Below, in pieces: positions 48,601-60,245 of a DNA stretch of 64,000 nt. Within the stretch, counting starts at the first letter, position 1. Every line of letters begins with the position of its first letter. Source of the DNA: Archilochus colubris (Eukaryota > Chordata > Aves > Apodiformes > Trochilidae); assembly GCA_023079485.1 (NCBI GenBank), contig CM041084.1, forward strand, positions 21,294,609-21,358,608, read 5' to 3'. The notes under the pieces are model-generated. The model worked only from the letters and a program-made list of their open reading frames with translations, made no database searches and had not been told where the DNA came from. The position numbers and the translations under genes are program-made.

Positions 48601-51600
48601 ACTAACAGAGGAATGCCTCTATGAGGACTGTCAAAGAAGATGGTCAGTCAGTCTGATGGTCAACTTTTAGGAATAATATCTGTTTCTATTTTCGTTGCTG
48701 AATTATACTGCATTACTGCACACCTTCTGCATTCTAACTAAAACTCTCAACTATTTGCTACTGGGCTGAATTAAAGAATGATGTCTTCTGGCAGTTAGTC
48801 AAATAAATACTAGGAATGATGGCTGCATATCCTGAAAGATAACTATGCCTCCAGCACTGACTTCTGGAGGTTGTGTCAGCAGAGAAATATCACAGTATTT
48901 TCTTGCCAGGGAAACTGTCAGCACATATGTCTGGTCTCCAATATTTCACAAAAGTAAATGCAGGCAGTATCTCAGAAAGCGTTCTCAGGGTTTGATGAAA
49001 ACCTACTATTAAATGTACTTAACCCTAATTTAATATAAATTATGCAAATCCAAAACTTTGCTTAAGCACCTGCAAGACTCCCTTCCCTATATACCTTGTA
49101 CATTTATATTCTCTGCAACAATACTTAAAGAATGAGTCAAGTGTTATTGTTAACCCAATTCTTGTGCTTACGTTTTCACAGCTTAAGGCCCAGTGAGCCT
49201 CCCGAGGTACATACCTGCAGCACATCATTCCCTCTTGGGCTAATAACACAGTGGGATTCCAATTACCCTGTGCTGTTTGAATCATGCTGTGCTGCTTGAC
49301 TGCTTTTCACAGAGGAGCTGCTTTCTCAGTACAAAATTGTTACACTGATTTTAATTCTTCTTGAAAAAGCAAACTTCAGCTAATTGTAGTAGAGGCTCAG
49401 ACTGTGCTGTAATACCAGACACACTGATTCTACTGGGGCATCAAACAGAAGAGCTAAGATTGAAGGCATTAAGGGAGCACATCTTAACCATATAGAGTAT
49501 TTATAAGGAAAAAGTAATCTGCAAACACATCTGGAAAAGTCATTAAGCAGCATTAAACACTTTTAGCTTTACATCATTACAGTTTTGTGGCATTGGTACT
49601 TTGTTTTGTGTTTTCTTTAAATACATTATCCTTTACTCGTGCACCTAATTGCCTACTCACTACGTTCAACAGATTCCTTAACCTATAAAGCAGTAGCTAC
49701 ACATTAACCTGTGCTTCCACCCTTCCAGCACTCCACGATTTTAAAAGTGTTCAAAAGTGCTATTCCTGGTACTACCCAAAGAACAGAAGAACAGAACCAT
49801 CTGATGCTGGATGATCCAGAAGTGCTCTGGTAGCAATGGGCCACAGACAAGGGCTCTCACCACTGGTATTAACAAATGCAAACACTGCCCTTTAGCAGTC
49901 ATCACCCAGTGACCTCTGTAGCTCACCACATAGCAAAGGGGGGATAAAAAGGGAGAAAGCTAATCTCCTTGTTATCTTAAAGAACACTTGTAAGACTAGC
50001 TATGCTCTGTATCAGACATTTCTTCCAGACTTTCAGCTTTGGAGCTTTGCCAACAACTGGTGCTCTAGCTTCATGTTTTGTGGAGCAGTTCCACAAATTC
50101 ATTCATCTTGCTAAAAAAAATTTCTGATGACACTACCTACTGCTTCACTCCCTCTTTGTGCGTGTCTTCAAAACAGAACAATACTTAGAGCACTTAGAGC
50201 ATACACTATAAATAACCAGTATATCTATTCATATCACTGAGAAATTTTCCTACAGCAAGTCTTCAAAAGCAGTCATTGCAGAAGTTCAGTTTTTGCCAAG
50301 GACAGGCTAAGTTTTTGCCAAGAAAGACTGGACCAGATGATCCTTACGGTTCCTTCCAATCTGGTATTCTATGATTCTAAAGATGAGAAGAAACAGTCTA
50401 AGGATAAAGGGAATGTAACAATGAACCCGAGCTGATCGACAAACAAAATGGGTGGGAAAAATCAGGTCCTCAAAGACTTTATAAATAAAAACACTTTAAA
50501 GAGAGCAAGTACATCTCAATCATTCTTAAAGCTAACCATTAAAATTTCCTAAAAACACAAGAAAAATCCATGAATTATGCAAAACCAGATCTTATGTCAC
50601 AAACCAAGCTTACGTGGAAAATACACCCTACCTGAGAAAGGTATATCTCTCAGAAGAGTAGAACTCCAGCCCCCCCACAGGGAAAGCCATCCATCTGCAG
50701 CCACTTTACTGCTGATGCACATGTACAGCTGCTTGTAAGACAACCTGCGATACTGCATTCTAGTTCTGATCAGGTCCAGGGGACTCATTACAGTAACTGA
50801 ACCAACTGCAAATGAGAAAAATGTGGGCTTAAAAAAATAAAATAGAAAAAAGAAATTTAAATCAATATTTACTAGTAATATTTCTTGAACATTAAAGTCA
50901 AGTCTCACCTTACTTTATGTATCAGACTCCTTTCAACTCTCATGTTTTCCTTGAAATAATTCCCAAAACAAGCTTCCTTTCCAAGGAAGATAACCACATC
51001 TATTCACAGTACCTAAACCTTCTGGGCACACAATCTGCCTACCTTTTTAAAATACTGGCATGTTGTAATCCATGTAACATGTAAAAATCGTAATAAGAAC
51101 AATTTCCCATATCACCCCAGAATAACAATTGTTTTTCTACTAGTTTTCCAGCTCCCCTCATAGTCACGAGTTAACTATGGAATTACATTCCCAGAATCTT
51201 CTAAAAAAGGCCAAAAACCTATGACCTGAACTACCCCTACATGAAGAGATGAGGAAAGCAATGAACAAAACTAAGAAGACAGAAAAAAAAATTCAGTCCC
51301 TTTATATCATACAAATACATAAGTTAAATTTTCATTTTCCTTTTAATTACCTGTGTAGCTTGACTCTAGAGAACAATGTTTATTATTAGATTCACCACAG
51401 AACAGATTTAAATTAATCTCTCCTTGGTGGAAGATATAGGAGATATAGTTTTAAACAAATTCCAATCGTAGTGAAAGTGTAACATCAAAAATAAATCACA
51501 GTATTCCATGTAAGAGTGTTATGTTGCCCAAGAAATATTGGGTCATTACAGACTTCCTTTCTATGCCCACCTCCACATTGTATTATCCCTCATTTAAAGC

Positions 51601-54600
51601 TGCAGCAAATTTACTGTAAAGACAAGTATGCTATTTTCTTGGCACTGTTTTATTTCAGCTTTATCTTCAAACAGATGACAACTTACATCTGCTTAAGGAA
51701 CCTGCAAGAATTGGAACGTATTCATCATCCATATCAGGTCTAGACTTCAGAGCTTCACTCAGTTGGTCATAGCAGGTAAAATAGATCACTGTAGAAGGAA
51801 GTGCCATTATTCTAAAATGTAAGACAGGGAGTCTAAATTACTACAAGGAAAGCAGCAGCATAAAGTTAACCATCTTGTATGGATATTTTCCTTAAATAAG
51901 GAAAAACTAAATCTCCAGATGAGTTTTGTTATGAAGAAAAAGTATTAAACCAATGGCTTTGATTCACTGCCTCTTGTTCAGTTTCAAATTCACAGATTTC
52001 CCAATCTTTTAGTCTTTAATTTCATCAGAAAAAATTCTAAGTAAAATGACAGTGGATTATCTCAGTAAAAATGTATTTCATATCACCTTCAGAACAGTTT
52101 TGATATGATATTGGAAGATCTTAACATGAAGTATGAAGTAAGCAAACAACTTAACAACTGGGAGTATTTATCCTAATAAAGTTTAGGATACTCATTAGTT
52201 GAAAGACAAGGTGGAGTGAGTAACCATAAGCTGTTTTGCATTCCATCATAGAGCAGACTATAACAAAACCAGCTCAATATATAAGCATTCAGTGTAGGGG
52301 TAAAGCACCACAACCTGCTCTAAATTGGCAATTACATTTCTGTGTTATGTCTGTGCCAATACAGCACACGCCACCATTACCAATAAAACAGTTAAAAAAA
52401 CATGCTCGGAAAACCAAGAAGTCATCGTTTAGATTTTCTTTTAAATACTTTGTACCTCTCTTCAATCAAGAACCTGGCTCTTCACTGCAGGAGCACAGAA
52501 CACATGTTGAAGAAAAAACTGTCCTGGCTGAAACATAGCCCTCTTAGTTCAGTTAGATCCTAAAAGTTTGTATTTTGAAATTTTCACCTGTTCAAGGTTA
52601 AATAACAAGGCCTGAGCTTGACAGAGCTTTGCTTATTTATGCCTCTATACTGAGCACTGGGTGAAAACCAAAAGCACACCAGTGCTTTCCCACTGGGCTC
52701 TCTGATTAGGAACACCAGAACTGTAACAAAATGCTTCATGTCTTACAAGGTACACCTTTGAAATACATGTTAGATTTGACCAGTTTTCTCAGATTTCATA
52801 TGGAGCAGGATGTAACTGTAGAGGTCTTAATTATTATTCATACTAGGTTAATATAAATAACAAGATAAAACCAGATTGGTGTTGTTTAGCTTAAAAAGAC
52901 TAGGAGGAAATTTGCTAACAGTGTTTAAATATGTAAATTTCTCTTGTGGAGAGAGAAGGCATTATCTGTTTTCCATCCCAAAGCTGGGGATAAAAGCCAA
53001 TACAGTTTTTTCGAATAAAGATTCTAGTTAGATGTTGAAAAAAAATTTAAGTAAGGGTATGAGGTGCAATGTTTGAGTGCCTGTGGAAACAGCTTTGTTG
53101 CTTATTGCATCATTAGTAACAAGATAGGATAATAAATACTGATCAAAAACTGATTATTCCCTAATAATCATGGCTGACCTTGTGATTCAATGAAGCTATC
53201 AAGGAGAAAGTTACAGTAAGAATACAACTTCTAAAAGGCAAAAGGAATCTGATGCTCCTGATTAACTACCAAGAATGTATCCAAGAAATCAAAAGGAGAA
53301 ATCTCAAGATCTGGATTTAGATGTTTATGACTGAACTGGTTACAGTAATTTCAGAATTTAATAACTTGTTTCATATCACCTAGAAATAAACAAACTCATT
53401 TGTCTAAGTAATAGAGTAATTAAAAAAAATAATTAATAACATACTACAAAAAAACCCAGAACATCCAGCTTACAATGTTGGGGGAAGTCCACTCCACAGT
53501 GATTTAATTCCCTCTCTTTGAATAATTTTCACAGATGCATCCTAAAAAACAGAAGCAAAGAATGGCAATTAGCCTTTGAACTTAGTAATATATTTTAGCT
53601 GGCAGAACACAAAATTAATGTATTTAAAAATTTTTTTAATTGCTAATGCTAGCTATCATATTTAATCACACAAGTAATTCCACTGAGCTGAACAGAAATA
53701 TTTGTGTGCTTGAAAGTATGAATTTCCTTCCATCTTTAAAGGACCAAAGTAGTAAATTTTTATCAGGAAGTGGCAGCCTTATGAAGAAGTTATTTTCAGA
53801 ACTAATACAGCATGCAGCAATTTCTGGAAACTCCCCAAAATAATCCAGGACAATGTATTTTTAACATGTGTCACAAGATCTAGGCATGAAATAACAATTA
53901 ACTCAATGATCCAATACTTGCTTTCCATGACAACAATGTGGCAAAATACATGCAATGTATATACACTATGCTACATACTTGGAAGCTCACAATAAATATC
54001 ATAGCTGCCTCAGAGATTCCCAGACCACTGACACCAGAAGAACATTAAACCCTGAAGATCATACAACTGAAACTGCCATCAAAGAGAAAACCTCCGTAGT
54101 AGTCAGATACCCAATTTTCTTAAATATTTGGGGTAAGAGGATGAGATTTGATGAATAAGAATATACTTAAGACCAGACATCACAAGGCCTAAAAAAGTAG
54201 AGGCTGACAGACCACAAAAAAGACTCACAGGAGAAAAACACAAATAGCCTACAATGTCCTCTATGATTTTCTTCAATGCACAATTTTCCAGCACTTTTGT
54301 TTTAAAAAAATGAAAGAAGATCCAATGATATATTAGTCATTCTTGTTTATGAACCACCTTGCTACAGCAAAAAATTAGCATAAAATCATATAAATTGGAA
54401 AAATAAGTGATTTTCTAAAAATTACATGAAGATAAAAATGGAAAAAAATTAACTTACAAAGTTATTAATCCTTAAAAAATTAATACTGTACAACTGCTGA
54501 AGAAACGTTTTGCATTAACACTTATTCTTCTCAGAAATTTAATTCTGAAAAAAACCCTTGATCACATATAATATAACACCTTTCAAACAAAATCTAAACT

Positions 54601-57600
54601 AACAAAGCATCATCAAAGTGTCCAACACCAAGTCTGCTTCAAGGGTTTGGGTAAAATGCAAGCCTCACAACTTTCAGTGGATCCAAAACTTGACATATGA
54701 GCTTAATTTTAAAGGAGCATATTGGGAGATCTGTGGAAAGAAGAGCTGCAAGCAGGTACAGAAAATCAATAATTTTAACCAGCAACTATTTGCAATATAG
54801 CTCCAGAGGGGAAAATAAAATCACAGAGGTATTCAGTGAGGAGAGCTGTGCAGTTAGCTGTCCCCATAACTGTCTTCAGGAAGGAAGAAATTTCTTGTAG
54901 AAAGAAGAAGGTAACATTAATCACCATGTAAATTACACAGTGTAACCACACAAACACCCTCTCAAATATTAACAAGTTCTACTAGAACTTGAAAAAAACC
55001 TGTAAAAAACCAGCATGCTACTTTTAAAAAATTTCAGTATACAGTTTTAGATAAACGTAAAATGTTCTTACCAATGTGCCTTTGAAATGCCCAGGTTTTT
55101 TATACCAGGCTTTGTTGTTTCCATTCTCACAAACACATATATGATCCATACGGCCACTGGAGTATACAAAACACTTACCTAATAATATAAGTGTGTAAGA
55201 ATACAGTTAATACTTTTAACACTGTTCTTACTCAGTAGTAACTTCAAACTTAACACAAGGCAACACATCCTTATCTCTGGACACAGAGAGGGAAAATAAT
55301 CTTGAAAAGTCAATGACAAATAGTTAGGCAAGAGGAAAGAGGGAACAAAATCCCTCCTCAGATGGCCTGACTAAATCTAACTGCCCTCATAGGCTTCAGG
55401 AAATATGTTTATGTTACACAGCCATCTGCCAAAGGCTAAAAACATCACAAAACCTGAATGTCACTATTGCATGTAACTATGTCAACATCTTTCAGACTTT
55501 CAAATCTTCTATTAAATAGCCTCAGTATCCACATTACAAATGGAAGTTAATATTAGCTTAGCCTGTATTTGTATCAATCATCCTCTCTACTTGTCTTTGT
55601 TTTCTTGTACATCATGTGCTTTGAACCTGCTTTATAAAATATTATTACCATTATAGAAACGTACTTCAAGTATCACATTTTCAGATTTCTTAAGGGTTTA
55701 GAATTTACTAAAAAAACAGGATAGGATGCATAGGTACTTCTCCCAATTTACAGCAAATCTGACTGCAAATATTCATCTCAACATACAACACGGAACACCA
55801 GTCATCTCCTCTCCTTTAAATTTCACTTATTAATTACAACTAAATAGCAGAGATCATTGCCATATCTTTGAGTACACAACTTCCTCAACTACTTAGAAAT
55901 CAAGTGGCAAGTGATTTAAGTAAGGCTTACTACTCTTTTTCAGAAGTCTGCATGCTGGAAGAGATGAACTTCAACACAGTATTCTGATCATGTAATCCCT
56001 CTGATTAAATATTTTTTATTAGTTTTTTTTTTTAAACTCAACTCAGTAACTGCTGTAGCTTCTGCCATAATTAAAACAGACAGAAAAAAGCACGTTTAAA
56101 ATCTTATGTAGTTATGGGAATCTTTTTCCACTGTGCCTGTTCACTGACATTTTTTCTTTAGCAATTTCAGTATTTATTGCTGTATTGCTTATTTCCCCCT
56201 CACTTAGGATGAAGAAACAAATACAACCATAAACAAATGAAAATATTCTGTGGCTGAGCATTATTATAATTATGAGCTAAACACAACAACAAAACTGTCC
56301 TCCATCACACTACACATTTATTTACCTTTGGAGAATGGATTGCTTTGGGCTTGCAGTCGAGTTTTGATAACATCAAGAGGAGTTACTGAAATGAAATAGA
56401 AGTCATTTTGAAACACCCTCCACACCCTGAAAATACAGAAGTCTACAGATGCCTTATTGTGAACTTACATTATTTTTTTATTTTTAGAAGGAAAAAAAGG
56501 ACCCACTTTACAATATTATCAGACAGAGGAAAAAAGGAAAAATATAATTCCTGTATGGTTTGCAAGTGACCATATGTATCTTTTTGAATTTAATAACAGT
56601 CACACAGACAACAAATACTATAGATCTACAAATCTCATCCAAAAACGATTGTCTCATCTCGTCTGAAAGTGCTAAAACTTGAGCCATTATGCTCTGCTGG
56701 TAACTTTTTATAAGTGGCATATCAGATCAGATTTTGGCCTCAAGCATATGAAGTATTATAGCATTTTTTACGTGTTTATTCCTTTTCAATAAACTGACTG
56801 CAATAGCTATGTTAAAAAATTATTTAACTCAATAGGCATTTTCCTTCTTTACTGTATGCAGACAAGATTTGCAACTTTAGTTGCTGAAAAGCAAATGAAG
56901 GTTCAGTAAGCATTTCACTGATTGTGCTCCAGCCCTTACAATTAATTATTACAGATGTGCTGAACTCTACAGTGGCTGGACAGCTGCACCAGCCTCTACT
57001 GACTACATTGACTGGAGGCTTGATTCAGTTGCCTACATTCAAGCAGCTAGTGCTACCTGGGTCTCCAAGGTATCCAAAACAGGTCCACACTTGAACAAAA
57101 TGCCACAGACAGGACCTAAAACCTTACTGTGCATCAGCATCAAATACTCCAGCACGTCTCATTGACACATTCCAGTAGCTCCACTGGTATTCCACACCTT
57201 AGCTCTTGATTCCCATTAGTTGATCAATAGGAGGTTGAATATATGGCTCACGGTTCCATATGCACAGGTAGAGGTATATATGTGACACCTGCAGCTCAAT
57301 TCAGTTGCTTATAATTTGGCACCCAGTAGCATTTCAGCCACTCACACACATTCTGCCTCATTTCCCAGCTGCCACTTCAGAAAGGGGCTGGTGTCCTTTA
57401 GATCTTGTGGTCTCAAATACCAAAAACCTTAAGCTGTACTAGAACCTTCCATACACATAGCTGGAATCTATATTGAGAATTCCACAGGTCTGATGTAGCT
57501 TTGCTTGCTACTTTATGCACCACAGGACACATGGCATGAAGATAGACTGAAAAAGACTATGGTAAGATCCCATTTTTTAAAAAGTAAATTTCACAAGGGG

Positions 57601-58453
57601 AAAAAATGTGCTTAGAAAATTGCACATTACCCTGCAACATAATCTGGGTTAAAAGTCAGAACTAAAGGCCAAAAAGCAACTGAAACACAACGTATAAGCT
57701 AACGAGCTTGGAGAACTCCAAGGTGATATGAGCTGCTGAATCTCACCAACCCGTGCCTCCTCAGATATGCATGGGGAAGGAGTTCACGATTGATATGACC
57801 AAATATGAAGCCAAAGATGAATTCCTCAGAGTATCCAGAAATTTAACTAAAAGTTATCCTCAAGGGAAAAGAAAAAACACACGAAACAATAATAGAAGAA
57901 TTTGATGGTGTAAGACATCATAGCAGAATACATAAATGTAATTACTGAAGTAACAACACAAAGGGATTATCTCACAGTGGCCAGCCCTACAGGATTTGTG
58001 TCTTGTACTGTAAAGTAGACTTCTCTTTAAAATCTATTGTCAACCAGGAGTACGGAAATTAATTTTTTATTATTAATTTTGTCTCTTGCAGAAAGAAAGC
58101 AATTCATTAGTACACCAAGAGTAAAAACGACCTAGAAACGAGAAGTTAATAAAAATATTCTTATTTTCAGAAATTTTTAAAGACTTCCAGAGATGGAAAA
58201 GATTTAAGATAACTATATTTGTTTAAAAAAGATGCAAAAACTATCAAAAAACATTCTGGTGAAATGTACAGGTCATATATTTGCAGACATCATGCTGAGT
58301 CAAACTTAAGAGTAATCACTTTGCAAACTTTCTGTGGCAAACCTGACAGTTTACCTTACCAATCAGTGATGTAATTATAGCTCCACAACAAGAGGATATT
58401 ATTTGTTGAATAACTGTTGTTTTATCTAAGTTGCTATGAGACAATTCAACCAT
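42534..58453 (-). CDS. SLC25A40: SLC25A40, mitochondrial carrier (glutathione import), complete CDS
   Basis: Ten coding exons on the minus strand join in phase into 335 aa (about 338 in human). It is a mitochondrial inner-membrane carrier with three repeats. Each repeat carries the Px[DE]xx[RK] signature: TPLDVIKTR (residues 33-41), SPLDLIRTR (159-167) and QPFDVVKTH (253-261). A long matrix loop after the first helix holds Cys54, Cys66 and Cys68. SLC25A39/SLC25A40 are the paralogues required for glutathione import into mitochondria (established knowledge). The ATG at 58451-58453 fits the family's N-terminal length (17 residues to QQ, versus 18). All splice sites are GT-AG and nothing is broken. 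It is head-to-head with DBF4 and tail-to-tail with RUNDC3B. Confidence 0.96.
42641..46948 (-). other. SLC25A40 last intron (4.3 kb)
   Basis: Contains a GC-richer block at about 42820-43130 and another around 43740-44010, neither assigned. The rest is AT-rich. No exon of another gene was recognised. Confidence 0.65.
46949..47029 (-). CDS. SLC25A40: SLC25A40 exon: repeat 3 matrix loop
   Basis: Encodes [20 protein letters not shown] and ITGLFA (residues 275-300). The acceptor (caatattgag) is poor in pyrimidines near the AG, but the frame and the match to human STW...MKNIVAKNG fix it. The donor is gtaaat. Confidence 0.92.
47030..47725 (-). other. SLC25A40 intron
   Basis: AT-rich intron with a short (CT)n at about 47332-47343. 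Nothing else was seen. Confidence 0.7.
47726..47807 (-). CDS. SLC25A40: SLC25A40 exon: third signature
   Basis: Encodes [20 protein letters not shown] then WETETLK, with the third Px[DE]xx[RK] motif. The acceptor is cctgatag. A stronger-looking acceptor (attgcag) lies 7 nt inside, but its use would give CTA TCT TAA, an immediate stop, so the outer site is the coding one. Confidence 0.93.
48097..48206 (-). CDS. SLC25A40: SLC25A40 exon: helix 4 to helix 5
   Basis: Encodes [20 protein letters not shown], then [16 protein letters not shown], ending in phase at Ser246. The donor is gtaagt. A second donor-like GTATAT four bases further would break the frame against the chosen next acceptor. Confidence 0.94.
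48207..50631 (-). other. SLC25A40 intron with CR1 tail
   Basis: Holds a CR1 3' end at 50323-50378 and a small direct repeat of gtttttgccaag just before it (about 50289 and 50310). No exon was seen. Confidence 0.7.
50323..50378 (+). mobile_element. Short CR1 3' end
   Basis: Reads gactggaccagatgatcctt, then ggttccttccaatctgg and tattctatgattct, the canonical CR1 3' terminus with its ATTCTATG-type tail. Only about 56 bp remain. Confidence 0.85.
50632..50805 (-). CDS. SLC25A40: SLC25A40 exon: repeat 2 with second signature
   Basis: Encodes [20 protein letters not shown] (residues 153-172), a matrix loop, then [20 protein letters not shown] before the last Ser. It holds the second Px[DE]xx[RK] motif. 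LWGGW replaces LWRGW of human, so the basic residue at that spot is absent. Confidence 0.95.
50806..51686 (-). other. SLC25A40 intron
   Basis: AT-rich, about 0.9 kb, with no recognised element. Confidence 0.7.
51687..51811 (-). CDS. SLC25A40: SLC25A40 exon: helix 2 and cytosolic loop
   Basis: Encodes [20 protein letters not shown], then a charged loop [20 protein letters not shown] and Arg151. The last base opens Phe152. The acceptor is cattttag and the donor gtaagt. Confidence 0.95.
51812..53473 (-). other. SLC25A40 intron
   Basis: AT-rich, 1.66 kb, with no recognised element. Confidence 0.7.
53474..53541 (-). CDS. SLC25A40: SLC25A40 exon: repeat 1 matrix helix and helix 2
   Basis: Encodes [20 protein letters not shown] then PT and TT of Leu110. 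It contains the carrier motif EGxxxLWxGLPPTL, typical of helix 1-2 / helix 2 entry. Confidence 0.95.
53542..55071 (-). other. SLC25A40 intron
   Basis: AT-rich, 1.5 kb, with no recognised element. Confidence 0.7.
55072..55178 (-). CDS. SLC25A40: SLC25A40 exon: matrix loop with cysteines
   Basis: Encodes [20 protein letters not shown], then [15 protein letters not shown] (residues 53-87). The loop carries Cys54, Cys66 and Cys68 (C-x11-C-x-C). In the paralogue SLC25A39 the corresponding loop binds an iron-sulphur cluster that tunes stability (family knowledge). The acceptor is ttattag and the donor gtaaga. Confidence 0.94.
55179..56325 (-). other. SLC25A40 intron
   Basis: AT-rich, 1.1 kb, with no recognised element. 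Confidence 0.7.
56326..56385 (-). CDS. SLC25A40: SLC25A40 exon: first carrier signature
   Basis: 60 bp encoding [20 protein letters not shown], residues 32-51. It holds the first Px[DE]xx[RK] motif at the matrix end of helix 1. The acceptor is atttcag and the donor gtaaat. Confidence 0.95.
56386..58359 (-). other. SLC25A40 intron with possible old LTR-like block
   Basis: A less AT-rich stretch at about 56930-57500 looks like an old interspersed repeat. The flanks are AT-rich intron. Confidence 0.6.
56930..57500. mobile_element. Possible ancient LTR-like repeat
   Basis: Composition rises above the flanks. Phrases such as ttgcctacattcaagcagct and gctacctgggtctccaagg recall the short inverted GCCTA/TAGGC motifs of avian ERVL-type LTRs. 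No ends or duplication were found. This is weak, pattern-based evidence only. Confidence 0.3.
58360..58453 (-). CDS. SLC25A40: SLC25A40 first coding exon (N-terminus)
   Basis: The exon runs from an acceptor just above 58478 (ttaacag) to a gtaagg donor. The first 25 nt are 5' UTR. It then encodes [20 protein letters not shown] and [11 protein letters not shown], the start of helix 1, ending one base into Val32. The N-terminal 15 or so residues are poorly conserved, as expected for this family. Confidence 0.92.
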
Positions 58454-58478
58454 GACTTTATCCTTGGAGAAGGCAAAC

Positions 58479-59830
58479 CTGTTAAAGAACAAAAAACGAT
58501 ATTGCTAGACTATGCTCAAAACTTGCAGGAAGATCAAAAGTAAAAAATATTTTAAATTTGCATTAATACGTTATTTATAAGCATCAATAATGTAAATATT
58601 AGTTTTCTAATATTCAAGCATCTCTGTGTATTTTTGAAATGAGAGTATTTGTGCCACATTTTGCAAATAATCTAAGTTTCCTGAAGGACAATCAATTAAT
58701 CTTCAATATCCTTCTTCCACAAACTACAACGTTAAGATTCTTTTTGCAAACCCCATTTAATATTTAATATGTATTACCTCTTGCTGCAACAAAGTGTTTA
58801 GGAGCATGTAAATAATCTGTACAAAGCCAAATTCCCATCCTGCAGCCCATAAACTGTAGTACAGCAGAATACTTCATCTAGCCCTTCTCCTGCTTCCATC
58901 ACTCCTGCGAGAAAATCGAGAGAGGTCTCCTGGTCGGTCCAACAGGCACAGCCTACTAGTGATGAGTACAGCCCCTGGCAAGCTCCTCAGGCAGTAAATA
59001 GTGACTAACTAGTATTATGCCCCCATTAAATACTAATTCCGTGGGCAAATCCTGCTGTGTGGCTGCAAAGGCAAAGTTACAACACCTTAGAAACGTATTC
59101 CCAGCATCTAAGCTCTCAACAGTTCTTCATTTGATCTACAGGAAACACGATGCTTTGCTAGTTTCACTAAGTTTCACATACAAAAAAAAATTATCTGCCC
59201 AAGGTACACCCCTTAGATGCTAAAAACTACTAATTTGTGGGGAGTTGTGTTTTAAATTGTATATTTTATTTTCTAATAAAACTGCTTTCCAGAAGAGCAC
59301 GTATACTGCGTTTGTAAGCAGCAAGCAGGCTGCGACCTCCGGAGGCAAAGCCTTTCATAATAACAACAAATGTGAAGCATCGTCATCCAGCCCCCCCCAG
59401 CCCACGAATCCCAGTACCGCCGCAGACTGGAACTGTGCTCCGGGGAGGGGCAGCGATCTGACCTGCCCTTGAGCCAGGGACTGCCCGGGGCCGGGGAGCC
59501 TCCGGGGCGACAGACGCCGATCCCGGGAAGTCCCCAGCCCGCCGGCACCGGGCCTGAGGGAGGTCGCTGAAGCGGGCCGGTACTCCTCAGAAGATTCCCC
59601 CACCCCTTTGCCGGGGCCGGTCAGAGAGGCCCTTCCCGAGAATTTCTGACGAGAAAGGGCCCACAGACCCGGCACGACCCCTGAGGCGAGGTAAGGAAGG
59701 GTGGTGACACCGCTACTGCCCGCCCACCGCGGTAACGGCCGCTGACCTGCGGAACCTCCCTGACCCAGGCACCTCTTTCACTTCCGCCCTCCCCTTAGCG
59801 GGAGGGAGCCCACAGCCCCGCGCCCCTCAC
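58479..59830 (-). other. SLC25A40 5' intron (assumed)
   Basis: Runs from the acceptor before the first coding exon up to a GTGAGG donor at the CpG island. It assumes one noncoding first exon; others may exist. No repeat was recognised. Confidence 0.45.
59779..59788 (-). promoter_or_regulatory. ETS/GABP-type site
   Basis: GGCGGAAGTG on the minus strand, close to the ETS consensus CCGGAAGTG. Such sites are common in bidirectional promoters of mitochondrial genes (general knowledge). Confidence 0.45.
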
Positions 59831-59999
59831 CCAGCCCGGCAGCACCTCCCCGCCTCGCTCCTCCCTCAGCCCCCAGCTCTCGGCCCCCGCCTGCCCGTGC
59901 ATCGGAGGGCGCTGGGGAGGCCACGCCGGGAGGCGGAGCGAGGCCCTGCGCGGCGGGCTGGGGCTGCTGGAGGCGGGAAGGCCTGGTGCGGCGAGGCAC
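59831..59999 (-). other. SLC25A40: Putative noncoding first exon of SLC25A40
   Basis: On the minus strand the sequence GGGCTGG is followed by the donor GTGAGG (exon end 59831) within the CpG island. The upstream limit is a guess. Joining it to the 58478 acceptor does not extend the SLC25A40 frame, so it would be 5' UTR. Confidence 0.3.
59972..59979 (+). promoter_or_regulatory. E2F-like site GGCGGGAA
   Basis: Matches the common E2F variant GGCGGGAA and lies about 220 nt upstream of the DBF4 start codon, in the likely core promoter. Confidence 0.45.
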
Positions 60000-60181
60000 G
60001 GCACCGTGAGCAGAGCTGCGGCGGCCCCAACGGCTACGGTGGAGAGGGCCGGGAGCCCTGAGCCGGGGTGAAGGGGGCTGGCCGGGCTGCAGCGAGAGGT
60101 AAGGTCCTGGCGGTCCTACGCGCCGGGAAGCTGAGCGGCTCCGCTGAACTCCTGCAGGTCTGCCGAAGGACGGCGAGGAGG

Positions 60182-60187
60182 ATGTGA
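60182..60187 (+). promoter_or_regulatory. DBF4: Start-stop upstream ORF (ATGTGA) in DBF4 5' UTR
   Basis: ATG followed at once by TGA, with A at -3, ending 12 nt before the DBF4 start codon. It is part of the mRNA if the exon begins upstream of 60182. Confidence 0.6.
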
Positions 60188-60199
60188 CTCCGTGGGAAG

Positions 60200-60245
60200 A
60201 TGAAACCGAGCGCTGCGGAGGCTGCCGGCAAAGGAGCGCGTCCCC
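60200..60245 (+). CDS. DBF4: DBF4 coding exon 1
   Basis: ATG at 60200-60202 in a favourable context (aagATGa) and 46 coding bases up to the donor gtaagc at 60246. The Lys-Gly of GKGARP aligns with SKGHFQ of human. Conservation is low, so the call rests on position, phase and the island. Confidence 0.8.

Noticed and set aside
59273..60231. Several Pro/Arg/Gly-rich open frames on the minus strand
   Set aside because: High GC in the CpG island keeps frames open. They do not splice in frame to SLC25A40 and show no conserved motif.
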